This document shows, one piece after another, positions 1 through 18,977 of a stretch of DNA of 64,000 bases. The notes under the pieces were generated by a model. The model was not told the origin of the DNA and did no database searches. It saw nothing but the letters and a program-made list of their open reading frames with translations. This stretch comes from Haliclona indistincta (taxonomy: Eukaryota; Porifera; Demospongiae; Haplosclerida; Chalinidae). How positions within the stretch are numbered: position 1 is the stretch's first letter; each line of letters begins with the position of its first letter. The stretch covers positions 15,101,965-15,165,964 of the forward strand of contig OZ024785.1 of assembly GCA_964017065.1 (NCBI GenBank). The letters run 5' to 3'. The translations under genes were made by a program, and so were the position numbers.

Positions 1-584
1 GTATCTTCATGTGGCTGTTAAACTGCCAAACGGAGAGTACTTTATCCCATGTGTCTTATCAACCGAACCACTAAGTCAGAATCTAAAAGACACATACTAC
101 AACAAAGCCGACCCTCTGTACATTGGCTGGGCTGGGATTCCCATACCACTGGGCTTGTTTCCTGCCCTGGCAGTGCACCTTCTGCAGAAAGACTCTAATT
201 TAAAACTAGAGCTACCTAAAAATCAACAGCTTCGAAACGCAATTCGTCTCCACTGCATTTCAATAGAGGGAGCTATTCTTCTGGTAGATTCTATTGATTG
301 GATTGAGGTTTACTATTCCGGAAATAATTCAAGGTGTCCTCTCATCCGTGATGCAATTTCTGATGGTATTACTACTGTTCTTCATACATTTGAATATCAA
401 TCATATGCATCATGCAAAGTAAGAGAGGGATTTCTCTGCCAGGCAGACGATGACTGCAAGTCATCCTTGCTTTGTTCCAGATGGCAAAGATCGATCTAAC
501 TTGTCATGCTCTCAAAATGGCTACAAAAACTACCCTTGCTCTTCTCATCAGAGCTGTTGGTTTAGCACAGATCCAGAAAACTAG
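1..584 (+). pseudogene. C-terminal exon of a COR-domain (ROCO-like) protein, frame-broken
   Basis: The frame is open from the left edge, so this is a partial exon. The protein begins VKLPNGEYFIPCVLS, the phrase with which the last part of COR-type domains opens in large invertebrate ROCO proteins (compare YFVPLMLKH in the ROCO gene of this window at about 26.15 kb). It continues with a hydrophobic stretch (IPIPLGLFPALAVHLL) and a strand-rich tail. The first frame stops at 499, but near 455-462 the homologous-looking Cys-rich tail (HPCFVPDGK..., CSSHQSCWF) continues in the +1 frame to a stop at 582-584. This is a one-base frameshift, either a sequencing error or decay. N-terminal domains lie outside the window. 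The family call rests on memory of the motif order, without a search. Confidence 0.55.
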
Positions 585-2156
585 CGTAATTTTCATGACT
601 GTCACACAATGCATTTTACATTTTATAGCTAATCATGATTTTTCTTTATGAACGCTTATTTTGAGATCACAAATAGACCGGATTAGAGAGGCATTCAAAT
701 CCCAGGAGCCGCTAAAGTTACATAATAATTACATGATAGTTTTTAATCACATCATAGTGCAGTGTCCAAACTTCAAAGTGCAGTACTAGGAACTATCATG
801 TTGTCAACTCATACCCTCAATCTATCTAACTATCTAAAACCTTTTCATTGGATGATTATTCTTGCATGTGATTGATAATAATTATTCATTCCACGTTCCC
901 TACTCTCTGAAGAGGCTGTGCACCTTCTCTACTAGACTAGTAACTGCTGCTCACAAAGTTGTAAACAGCTAAATCAGCTAGCATAGAATGCAGGTAGTTT
1001 GTTCAAACTGATAGTGATCAAAAATGTAACATGAACAAGTAAATTAAAAAAGTTTTAATAAAAAAAAACTAAAAAGTGCAAGGATGACACTTGCAAAACT
1101 AAAGGAACAAGGCTTAAAAAAGGAAAGGAACAAGATGGGATGATCCTTGCAAAAGTAAAAGTCCCAAGTATCCCTACATCAGCGGCTTAATTGCTGTGAT
1201 GACCAGCAACAAATGCGGGATCTTCTTCCCATACCTTTTATAAACGTCAATTATGTCATTGGACTGCGTCCTCCACAACACTTTACAACTGTTCATCCGA
1301 CTGCGTCCTCCAAAACAGCTACCTCTAGCTTTAGTTTACAACCGTCAATTGCTTCATCGCACTGTGTCCTCCTAATCGATTCAAGACCTTGATCATCTCA
1401 ATTTCTTTCTCTCCGCTTTGTGTTCATAATGACTAGCTGATGGTTCTCTCTCTCATTGTAAAAAATAAGCTTGAACAATAATGATTTAGATAGTGTCCTG
1501 AGAACTACTATTACGCTCTATACTCATTATGAGTTAATAGAACATATGCTCACTGTACCAGGAGGCATAACCATGCATGCTTGATAAAAACCTTTTACTC
1601 AACATGCAACCAATTTTTTAGGAAAATAAAAAGAGAACGTTGAAAGCACTTGTACAGTGGGACTCAAGTATCAAACAGTAGATGGAGAAAATCCAGTAAA
1701 AGATATTATACTAGACAATGATAGTCTCAACTTCTTTCTCTGTGACTAGAAGATGGTTTATTTCTCTCAAATTTAGCTTGCACAGATGAAGTCTTAATAA
1801 CGTCGTTTATGCACTATTTGTATTGAAGGCAAGGTATGGCTCATTCTTGGTTTGTATTGATTTTATATTATCAAGCATAAAACGTTATGGATAAGCGTCT
1901 GGAGGGGGTATGCTCTACTAACTCATACTGCAGTTACAAACAACAAATTGTTATTAAAAACATGTACATGCCTAATAAAAAATAATGTAACAGATTAATA
2001 ATGTAGCAGAACAGAGTACAAAATCAACTAAGCTATAAAGAACTATAATGAGAACTAGCTACACATAAAGAAAATACACCCAGTCAAGGAAGAACAAACA
2101 AAAGCTAAGGCAGGTCAGGTAATGGAATTGAAAATCACTGCATTATGCATGTGAGT
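585..2156. other. Spacer with no recognisable gene
   Basis: AT-rich DNA without a convincing coding frame. Between about 1255 and 1375 the phrase ACTGCGTCCTCC or a close variant recurs three times at about 60-bp spacing, a small degenerate tandem repeat. The phrase TATCAAACAGTAG occurs at about 1670 and again at about 2160, suggesting an old local duplication. Confidence 0.5.
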
Positions 2157-2398
2157 TCAAATATCAAACAGTAGTGGTTCTCTTGCTAACAGCACTGGAG
2201 AGGAAGAGTCATTTTCTTCACGAGGATATGGAAACTCCAGTACAAACTGATGCTCTCCTCTATGTGAGCCACAAACTATTGATGGTGGAGATCCTGGAGA
2301 TCTTTCCTCTTCATTCCAAGTATTTTTCTCACAAAATTTTGGATGCTGCGTAGAGACCTGTGTTTCCTGACTAGTACCTACTTTTAGAACGAGTACTT
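2157..2398 (-). CDS. Possible last exon of an unidentified minus-strand gene
   Basis: On the minus strand a frame without an ATG stays open for about 75 codons and ends in a stop at 2157-2159. It is polar and Ser/Pro/Glu-rich (for example NEEERSPGSPPS) and ends LLFDI. Upstream it is bounded by an in-frame stop and lies near a possible acceptor (CTTTTAG-like sequence around 2390). It could be a terminal exon of a gene read toward 2.1 kb, divergent from the gene starting at 2649. I do not recognise it and no partner exon was found, so it may be chance. Confidence 0.2.
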
Positions 2399-2648
2399 AC
2401 AGAGGGATTGAAACAGTTTCGTTTGAAAATTCGAGCTACAGAGGATTTGGTGTAAAGCTTTGTATGCGGGACAGTTAACGCACTCGCTCCGTCTCACTCC
2501 GTTTATCGACGCTCATTAATATTCATAATAAATCGTAACCCGCCACCTTAACATCATCTAATACTTATTCATTAGACTACTGTGACGTATAACATCCTGT
2601 TTCCGATTGGGTAATATACTTGTCGGTCCAGCTATAGACGCACAGATA

Positions 2649-3240
2649 ATGGCCTGCGCCGAGGACGACGATTGGGTTCATTTGGATAAAGAGGAAGGAA
2701 TAACAGTAGCAGACCAGACGATGCTCATGAGCAATTGCATGGCGAATAACGACGCTAATGAGAGTTTGCAATGGACTGCAGAAACTGAATCTGCCACTGA
2801 CCAGGTAGATACGGGGCTGAATACGAATTTCGACCCACCAAACACGCAGAGCAATGCATTTTTACGTTTGTTTGCTAAATTGAACTTGAGGTGAGTATGT
2901 AGTTCAGATTTGCAATTTGCATATACTGATTAATTCTGATGTATAGGAAATCGCATCAACCTAGCAAAGAAGAGGTATAGCCGCATTTATAGGTTACTGA
3001 CATGCATGTATTTATTATAATTCATACAGTTAATGCAGGGAGTTATTTGTAAGCAATGTCGTCGACTAGTAGGTTATCAAGAGTGGATAAAGGCAAAGCA
3101 GGATCCAAATACCTGTGACCTTTTTGAAACCAAGTACGATTTCATTTGTACCAAGTATGTATAATTGTAGACATGTTATATAGTACAGTATAATCATTTT
3201 CACTTGCAGATGTCTCAACTGTACGAGTAAAGACAATTAG
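2649..3240 (+). CDS. Small zinc-ribbon-like protein (4 exons, 138 aa), paralogue A
   Basis: Exons 2649-2890, 2947-2974, 3039-3154 and 3210-3240 all have GT-AG junctions and keep phase, giving 138 residues. ATG 2649 is chosen because the longer frame upstream starts only at a TTG. The N-terminal two thirds is acidic and polar with no recognised domain. The C-terminus carries VICKQCRRLVG, then ICTKCLNC before the stop, a CxxC...CxxC arrangement expected to bind one zinc, with a further Cys between. The 28-nt second exon is needed to hold the frame. The same C-terminal block, with introns at the same codon positions, is in the gene at 4381-4853, so the two arose by duplication. The start resembles zinc knuckles such as the RIG-I C-terminal domain or Yippee/Mis18 folds, but it is too short to assign. 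Function unknown. Confidence 0.7.
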
Positions 3241-3412
3241 TTGTTAACACTATAGCATCCATCATGTGCTGCTTGCATAAAAATATATTTGATTGAAAAG
3301 TTTAACATACGTATAATAACTAGCGAATAGCTATAACATGTATCAATGTATTAATTCTTCTGTTGGTTACTATGTGCATCCATAGCTAGGCACAAACATA
3401 ATTAAATTATGC

Positions 3413-3809
3413 TCAGTTCTGTAGTTTCCCGAGATTGAAGGCAACATTTGAATTCTTCAATAACTGGATAATATCATCATAGCTTTCTTTTGGAAAAATC
3501 ATCACCATGTTGTTTCCCAAATCAAGCATTTTGTATTCTCCAGTCTGTATCCTTTGCCGAGCTTGATCAGCACAGCTGCATGTATGTTTTGTAAGATCAT
3601 AATAAAATACATTTGTCTAATAAACAAAGATATTACGTTTCACAGTTGAGATAATCTTTTCCACCTTCAGGAACGATAAAATTTAGCAAAATACCCCTTT
3701 TACAAATTCTACAGACTGCCTGCAACAATCATATATATTATTATACATGTATAATTGTCTTGCCAGTTAAAGCATCATGCCACTGCTTACAGTTCTTTTC
3801 TTCTTGCAT
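3413..3809 (-). CDS. Small CxxC...CxxC protein (3 exons, 86 aa)
   Basis: Exons 3791-3809, 3637-3715 and 3413-3575 join through GT-AG sites to 261 nt, 86 residues plus stop. The protein starts MQEEKNFCRICKRGI, so CxxC is at residues 8-11. A second pair (NCETCADQ) follows about 25 residues later, again a zinc-ribbon layout. The last 50 residues look like a small alpha/beta tail (NMVMIFPKESYDDIIQLLK). It lies between the two plus-strand zinc-ribbon paralogues, and its CxxCKR start resembles their CxxCRR, so it may be a diverged third member in opposite orientation. The 19-nt first coding exon makes it invisible to simple ORF finding. Function unknown. Confidence 0.6.
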
Positions 3810-3917
3810 CTGTACAAAAGTATAGTTAGAAAAATCATGGTACTGAATGCATGCTATGGCGCGGCATGACGACCGGCGTCGCTGGTTTACTTACTCAAAA
3901 CAAGAATCGCCAGATGT

Positions 3918-4275
3918 TTGAACCGGATTTCGACCGCATTCGATGCACTTCGGCCAACTAAACCAGCTGCCCATTATCGGCAACTAGGATGGTACTGTTC
4001 CGGGTCGCAGCAGCAAAGAAGTAGTGTAGCAACGCAGGCGATAATGAATAACCGGCGTATAAGTATTACAACGCCCGATGATAATGGCGGAAATCTTGAC
4101 ACACTTCCGGTACTGCATCATTTTGATTGTGCTTATATACATACCAAATCGCTTGTCTTCGAGTTGCATGCCAGCGATGCCGGGACTAACGGCCCATAAA
4201 ATAGTCATTGTAGTGCGAAATTATCCTAATAATTATCCGCCCATCAGGCTGCATGCGTCGGTAAATGAGCTATAG
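3918..4275. other. Spacer between small genes, overlapping weak frames
   Basis: Both strands carry open frames of 65-93 codons here, but none has splice partners, a domain or composition like the neighbouring genes. I treat it as intergenic DNA, probably containing the upstream region of the gene that starts at 4381. Confidence 0.4.
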
Positions 4276-4380
4276 GCATACAATTCAGTGATAACCCACG
4301 TCACTGTGTTGTGGACGTGGTCAGTAATCATCCTTATAAGGCCGCAAGCGTCGCAGGCATGCTGTTTACCAACGGCAGCG

Positions 4381-4853
4381 ATGGACTGCTGTGCCGGTTG
4401 TTTGGTGTATTGCTTTAACCAATTCTTGAATGGTTGTTGTTATGTTTGGAGACTAGTTTTTAAGTGCTGTTGTCGTATTTGGGAGTTTGTTAGAATGTGC
4501 TGTTCCCGTGTTTGGGAAATGATTCGCAAGTGTTGCTCGTACATATATTACGAGTATATGGAACGTCGTCGTGCCTATACGAGGGTAGATGACTGGTCTA
4601 GCGAGGTTAGTATTAATATGCATGCATACATGACTCCTCGATATTATTATCTTTCATTAGGGAGTTATCTGCAGACAATGTCGTCGTCTAGTTGGTAACA
4701 GTGAGTGGGAAAAAAGAAACCCGGAATTGTGTACAACTAAACAAGAATTCTTATGTGCAAAGTGGGTCATCGCACAATGATAAATGTGCACGCATGCATT
4801 GTTACAATTTCGTTAATTTTACTATGTGTAGGTGTCTTGGATGCAGTGAATAG
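4381..4853 (+). CDS. Cys-rich amphipathic repeat plus zinc-ribbon protein (3 exons, 115 aa), paralogue B
   Basis: Exons 4381-4605, 4661-4761 and 4832-4853 (GT-AG, phase kept) give 115 residues. The C-terminal block (VICRQCRRLVG ... FLCAKCLGC) is the paralogue of the gene at 2649-3240, and the splice junctions fall at matching codons. The N-terminus differs entirely: residues 1-55 hold four imperfect 11-residue units, each with paired or triple Cys followed by an aromatic (CCYVWRLVFKC, CCRIWEFVRMC, CSRVWEMIRKC, CSYIYYEYM). This would make an amphipathic helix with one Cys/aromatic face, suited to membrane association or lipidation (inference). No signal peptide is evident. Exon shuffling onto a shared zinc-binding tail is the simplest explanation. 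Function unknown. Confidence 0.65.
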
Positions 4854-5220
4854 CGTGACTGTGTCACTGATTAACTTTTAGCTGCGCTGCTACCACATGA
4901 ACTGCATGCATGGAGGCTTAATACTTATTTACACTGTTCATTAAATTGTTGGCCGAAATAATTATTATTAATTATTAGGGAGGCACGGTGGTGCCTCCCT
5001 ATGTAGGGTTGAACGGGAAAACAAGATGGCGGCTACATACAATGTATTAGCGTTCAAACGCTGCATGATATTTCGCCTGGTGATGAAATTTGTACGTCCA
5101 AAAACACTTAGATCTGCTCTTTAATCCATCTTACAGTAGCAAGGAGATTGTTCGAAATTGTTACTAAAGTGACGAACCTGGAAACGGTGAAAATCGAGTT
5201 TCGTCATCTTCGTTTTCTTC

Positions 5221-5329
<109 letters not shown>

Positions 5330-5389
5330 TTACAATACTCACACATGATAGCTAAAAGCTAATGTAAGATGTGTGGAAAAAAAGTTAAG

Positions 5390-6810
5390 TTACAGAAATA
5401 GAGAAGAGATAAGATTCTTAAATTGTCCAAAGTTGGTACATGATTTAATATCTACAGGTAAGTTATTCCAGAGTTTTGAAGTACGTAAAATAAAAGAGTT
5501 AGAATATCTAGTGGTACAGGAAAAGGAAATAGAATAGTTATAAGGATTAGATGAGCGTAAAACAGATAAAGGGGTGTGAGTTGGGATAAGAGCAGGAAGA
5601 AAGTAATTAATTTTATTGACAATTTTAAAAAACGTACAAAGAGACAAAAATAAACGCCGATTTTCCAGGGTTGAAATTTGGAAGTGATCATGATTGAGCA
5701 GGTCAGGGTAACTCATCTGCCATTGTTTAGAGCAAATACGGAGTGCGAACTTCTGCACATTTTCAAGTGCCTGAATATCTTTAAATAGATGAGGGTGCCA
5801 CACTTCAGCACCATATTCTAAAACTGGCCTAACAAGTGTTAGATAAAGCCTAATCATTGCAGGCTCGCTAGAATGATTTGAAAATTGTCTGTACAGCATA
5901 CCCAGCGTTTTCTTAGCCTTGCTGCAAATATAATTTATGTGAGAACTCCAGCTAAGGTCAGAGGTTATCACAAAGCCCAAATATTTGTAAGAATTAACAA
6001 CTTCACCATTTAACAACATTGGTGTAGGAATAGTTGGATTACGCTTTCGAGACAATAACATCTGTTTACATTTGGAAACATTAAAAGTCATAGCATTGCT
6101 GGAGGACCAGAAATCAATACGATTGACATCTTTTTGTAGGCAAGAAAAGTCACAGGCCTCAAAAATTGTTTTGTAAAGAAGAATATCATCAGTATACAGT
6201 ACACGCTTGCTGTTGTTTAAAAGATGGATTTGGGAAATGCTGTCGATGTATATCAAGAACAAAAGCGGCCCCAAAATAGAACCTTGTGGTACTCCAGATA
6301 CCACAGTAATAAACTCAGATGCAACACCATCCACCACCACTCTCTGCTGGCGTTTAGTTAGATAACTGTCTAGCCATGAAAGAATAAACTGGGGAAGATG
6401 CAAAAGATCTAATTTACCCATGAGCAAAGCGTGGGGTATGCTGTCAAAGGCCTTTTTAAAATCAAAGAAAATGCAGGAAATTTCTTGGTTATCGTCAAGT
6501 TTCATTAACCACTCATGGGTTAAAGATAGTACAGCTGTAACAGTAGACATACCTTTTTGAACCCCCCATTGTGAATTAGAAATGGTTGGGTCTCAGCTAG
6601 GTGATCAGAAAGAACAGAATAGATATGCTTCTCAATTAAGTAGAGCTCTTGCTTATTACAGGGAGAAGAGATACAGGCCTATAACCAGAAGGGCTAGACT
6701 TGTCAGTTGTTGGTTTTGGGATAGGCACTACATTAGCATTTTTCCACAAACTAGGAAACGATATGCTGTAATAATTAATTTTTTAGATGACACATTATTT
6801 GCTGCGCTAA
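5390..6810 (-). mobile_element. LINE (CR1/L2/Jockey-type) reverse transcriptase fragment
   Basis: The minus-strand frame 6550-5390 encodes 386 residues of non-LTR reverse transcriptase: [27 protein letters not shown], a catalytic box reading YTDDILLY (canonical YADD with Ala changed to Thr), then NxxKCKQMLLSR and the YKYLGFVI block, ending in the usual LINE C-terminal region (LWNNLPVDIKS). Further upstream (about 6640-6760) another frame shows SGYRPVSLLPVISK, the preceding RT block, separated by frame breaks. ORF1, the endonuclease and the 5' end are absent, so this is a truncated, probably inactive copy. The clade call is approximate. Confidence 0.9.
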
Positions 6811-6830
6811 ATTATAATGTCTATTCATAA

Positions 6831-8589
6831 TGTGACAAAAATGTTATAAAGAATTTGTTGTTTTGCTCCTGCATAGTATTAAGTGTATTTATGTCCATCT
6901 AATTAGTTGTGTGTCTAACATTTGAGGTCATGTGCATCCACAATGTTATCACAGGTGCATGACATGTAATATAGTATAGTCTCAAGTGTGTACTAAGTGT
7001 GTACTTGAAGTTTGCTGAATTATATTACACACTGCAATGACGGTTATGTGTTTTTAACAAGTCATTTGTTACATGGAATTTTTATACCAGATCCTAGCTC
7101 AGCTCAGTTAGTTTTGCTTCCACATGATTGCACATAGCCATAACACACTCATGTATACTCCTGTAAAAACACAATAATAAATGCTACATGGCTGATTTAT
7201 TTTACTCACTACAAATATCTAGTAGCAAATGACCCGTTAAAGCAGCAATACTATTTTTGCAGTGATATAGTACGTTGCTGCACACATGCATGTCTTGTTT
7301 GATAATCATATTCCATCTAGACATGCATGCAGTATAAGAGTTATTATACTATACTAAAACTGAATGAACTTTTGTGAAGTACTAATATTAAAACCAGCAC
7401 ATTATCCATATCCATCTATCTGATAGTGATGTACATCGATCTGGTTAATAATAGCCAATGTTGCTCAATAACTTCAAGAACTGAGTTAATCCATCCATTT
7501 CACCGGGTATTATTATCGGACTTCTAAGCCCACTTTTGTTTAACTGTTTAACTCTTTCATTTCTTCATATTGGCAAAACAAAAGAATAGTAACTGACACA
7601 TTCCAAACTACAAAAAGGTATAATAATTATTAATTCTACTTTTATGTATCATTCCTTGATTACCCGTGGAATCCACCCCTGAAGAGTCTAGATCATTTGC
7701 AGCAATGGTTACTGGTGCTAAGTGCAGTAACGAAACGTGAGCGCTACTCATTCTCGACGATCACTTTACTGCACGGTTACATGCTGAATCTAACCGAGCG
7801 TACATAGCATGTATCTGGATATCAGTTGTGTAAGATAGAGATTTTTCTTAACTTACAAATTGAAATGTGCTTCAAAGTTGCTGTGGACATAAACTCACAG
7901 CACAGCTATACAAAATTTACAGTGACAATTGCTGCAAATGATCTAGGCACTTTAGACTCCACAGGCAATCAAGGACAACAAGCTTTCAGCACTGTAGGAT
8001 TTATATACATACTTACATGCATTGTTGACAAAAAAACAAAGTTTTGAAATATGCCAATTTGTGGTTCATTGTGGTGTAAATTGTACCGCGGTCGTGTTGA
8101 TAAATGAAATGCAATACGCTATAGCTCAGATATCTCTAGTCAGTTACTGTACAAGCACATGGTGAGCATGCATCCGAGTATACGGTGTCACAATCATACA
8201 TATGAGGGCTGTAGCTAGGTGCTCAGGCTGTAGAAACATTAGCTCATGCAGAGTAGGATGGTGCTATAGTACATTATCTATCACAGCTGAAAACTTACCG
8301 ATTCATCATCACAGCCCAAACTCTTCAAATAGGAACCTCTACATTTTTTCATGCTGATTATATCATTGGAAGTTATTTGACAATGACTTCCTTATGCACG
8401 AGAATAATGCAATAGCTATGTTTTAAATCACCCAACACTCTGAAAGATAATAATAATAGCTTTCAATGAATGAAAGAAAAGTGATAGTAGTGTACAAAAA
8501 TTAATCATAAATATAATAATATACTCTTCGATACAACAATAATATAAACCACACCATACTATAGAAAATAAGCCAAAACTGTACAAACC
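6831..8589. other. Spacer without recognisable gene
   Basis: AT-rich intergenic DNA between the LINE fragment and the 3' end of the TRAPPC9-like gene. The frame at 7826-8047 is short with no domain, and I do not call it. The last 60-80 bases before 8590 would hold the 3' UTR of the TRAPPC9-like gene. Confidence 0.5.
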
Positions 8590-17518
<8,929 letters not shown>

Positions 17519-17718
17519 NNNNNNNNNNNNNNNNNNNNNNNNNNNNNNNNNNNNNNNNNNNNNNNNNNNNNNNNNNNNNNNNNNNNNNNNNNNNNNNNNN
17601 NNNNNNNNNNNNNNNNNNNNNNNNNNNNNNNNNNNNNNNNNNNNNNNNNNNNNNNNNNNNNNNNNNNNNNNNNNNNNNNNNNNNNNNNNNNNNNNNNNNN
17701 NNNNNNNNNNNNNNNNNN
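17519..17718. other. Assembly gap (200 N)
   Basis: Two hundred N residues, a round number typical of a placeholder gap of unknown size. It separates the 5'-most readable TRAPPC9 exon from the Crypton-like ORF, so the adjacency of the two sides is not proven. Confidence 0.99.
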
Positions 17719-18584
17719 CACCATTGCACGATTGTATGGACAACGTTTTCCGTCGTCTACGCACTGAAGGTGTGGGCTCTTCTAGCAAGAGTGCAGAAGT
17801 TTTTACAGAAGATGACCAGAGAAACCTGTGGGAAAAAGGTGTGTTAGGACGTGAAAATCCAAAGTCTCTTCTTCGCACTGTGTTCTTTTTAAACGGGAAA
17901 AATTTCTGCCTTAGAGGAGGAGAAGAGCATCGTGCTTTAAAGTTGTCTCAGGTAAAAAGATTTAGTAATCCAGACCGCTATGAATATACAGAGCATGTTT
18001 CAAAAAACCGTGCTGGGGGATTACGCCAACTGAGAGTTACAAGTAAAGTTGTCCCAGTTTATTCTGTGCCAGAAGTTGGGGAGAAATGCCATGTCAGTGT
18101 GTTAGATTTTTATCTTAGCAAGTTACCACCTGATGCAGCTACCCGTGATGTCTTTTACTTGACACCATTGGCAAACGTTCCCAAGGATGCAACTAAGCCT
18201 TGGTTTTCACCAATTCCAGTTGGGCGTAACACTCTTTCGACTATGGTACGTGGTATTTGCAGTGATGGAAATATTCTAGGGAACAAGACTAACCACAGTC
18301 TTCGAGCTACTGGCACTAGTGCCTTATTCAATGCAGGTGTGCCTGAGAAGGTGATACAACAGCGTTCTGGACATCTTTCCCTGAAAGGTCTTAGGCAATA
18401 TGAGCGTGTGACTGAGGATCAACAGCAAGCTGCCTGTCAAATCCTAGCTGCAACAAAAGCCCCTACTACCGTTACTGGTCAACAGCAGTGTGCTCAAGTT
18501 ACTCCACTAGGATTTACTCCTCAAATGAACTTCTCCTCTTGTACTGTGAACATTTTTCAGGGTGGCACTAGTCATGCACCTTGA
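17719..18584 (+). mobile_element. Crypton-like tyrosine recombinase ORF, 5' end in gap
   Basis: The frame runs from the gap to a stop at 18582-18584, about 286 residues (an ATG occurs at 17724, but the frame may continue into the gap). It matches the tyrosine-recombinase-derived domain of Cryptons and of Crypton-derived host genes (DUF3504 type). The catalytic set appears intact: Arg in LRGGEEHRAL, the HxxR box in KTNHSLRATGTSAL, a second His in QRSGHLSLKG and the Tyr nucleophile in LRQYERV. It cuts and rejoins DNA through a Tyr-linked intermediate. The C-terminus is Gln/Thr-rich. No premature stop is seen in the visible portion, so it may be a recently active copy or a domesticated gene. Confidence 0.85.
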
Positions 18585-18610
18585 ATATGCTGCATTATTA
18601 TGTATGATTT

Positions 18611-18706
18611 GTGCTTCAGTTATTGCACTTTCCACTCTAGTTATTGCATTCTCTACTTGAGTTATTGCACTTTGTACTTGAATTATTGCATTGTCCACTT
18701 AGTGTG
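18611..18706 (+). repeat. About 22-bp tandem repeat, 4 copies, after the Crypton ORF
   Basis: Units of the form GTTATTGCACTTTCCACTCTA are repeated with substitutions just downstream of the recombinase stop. They may belong to the element's 3' end. Confidence 0.85.
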
Positions 18707-18977
18707 GAGGATGTATCCTATTTATGCTGCACCAATATGCTTAGCAACCACTTAGCAACGGTAGATAACATGCAGATATAACATGCTTTTGTTATTATTT
18801 ACAGTGTGTATCCACATACACTGTAAAAAGCAGGTAAATAAAGGCATCAATTCATGCATGCATTATGCTGTGAAGGGTGTGGACTGGAGGCGTGGCTAGC
18901 ATAATCAGCTGCTTAATTCTACTTGTAAGCCAGGCAGTTATTCTACTCACCAGCTTCTGCAGTAGATTCAGTTGCAC

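Noticed and set aside
3918..4275. Overlapping 65-93 codon frames on both strands
   Set aside because: No splice partner, no motif, and mutually exclusive; nothing supports coding.
6582..6830. 82-codon plus-strand frame
   Set aside because: Antisense shadow of the upstream RT block of the LINE fragment.
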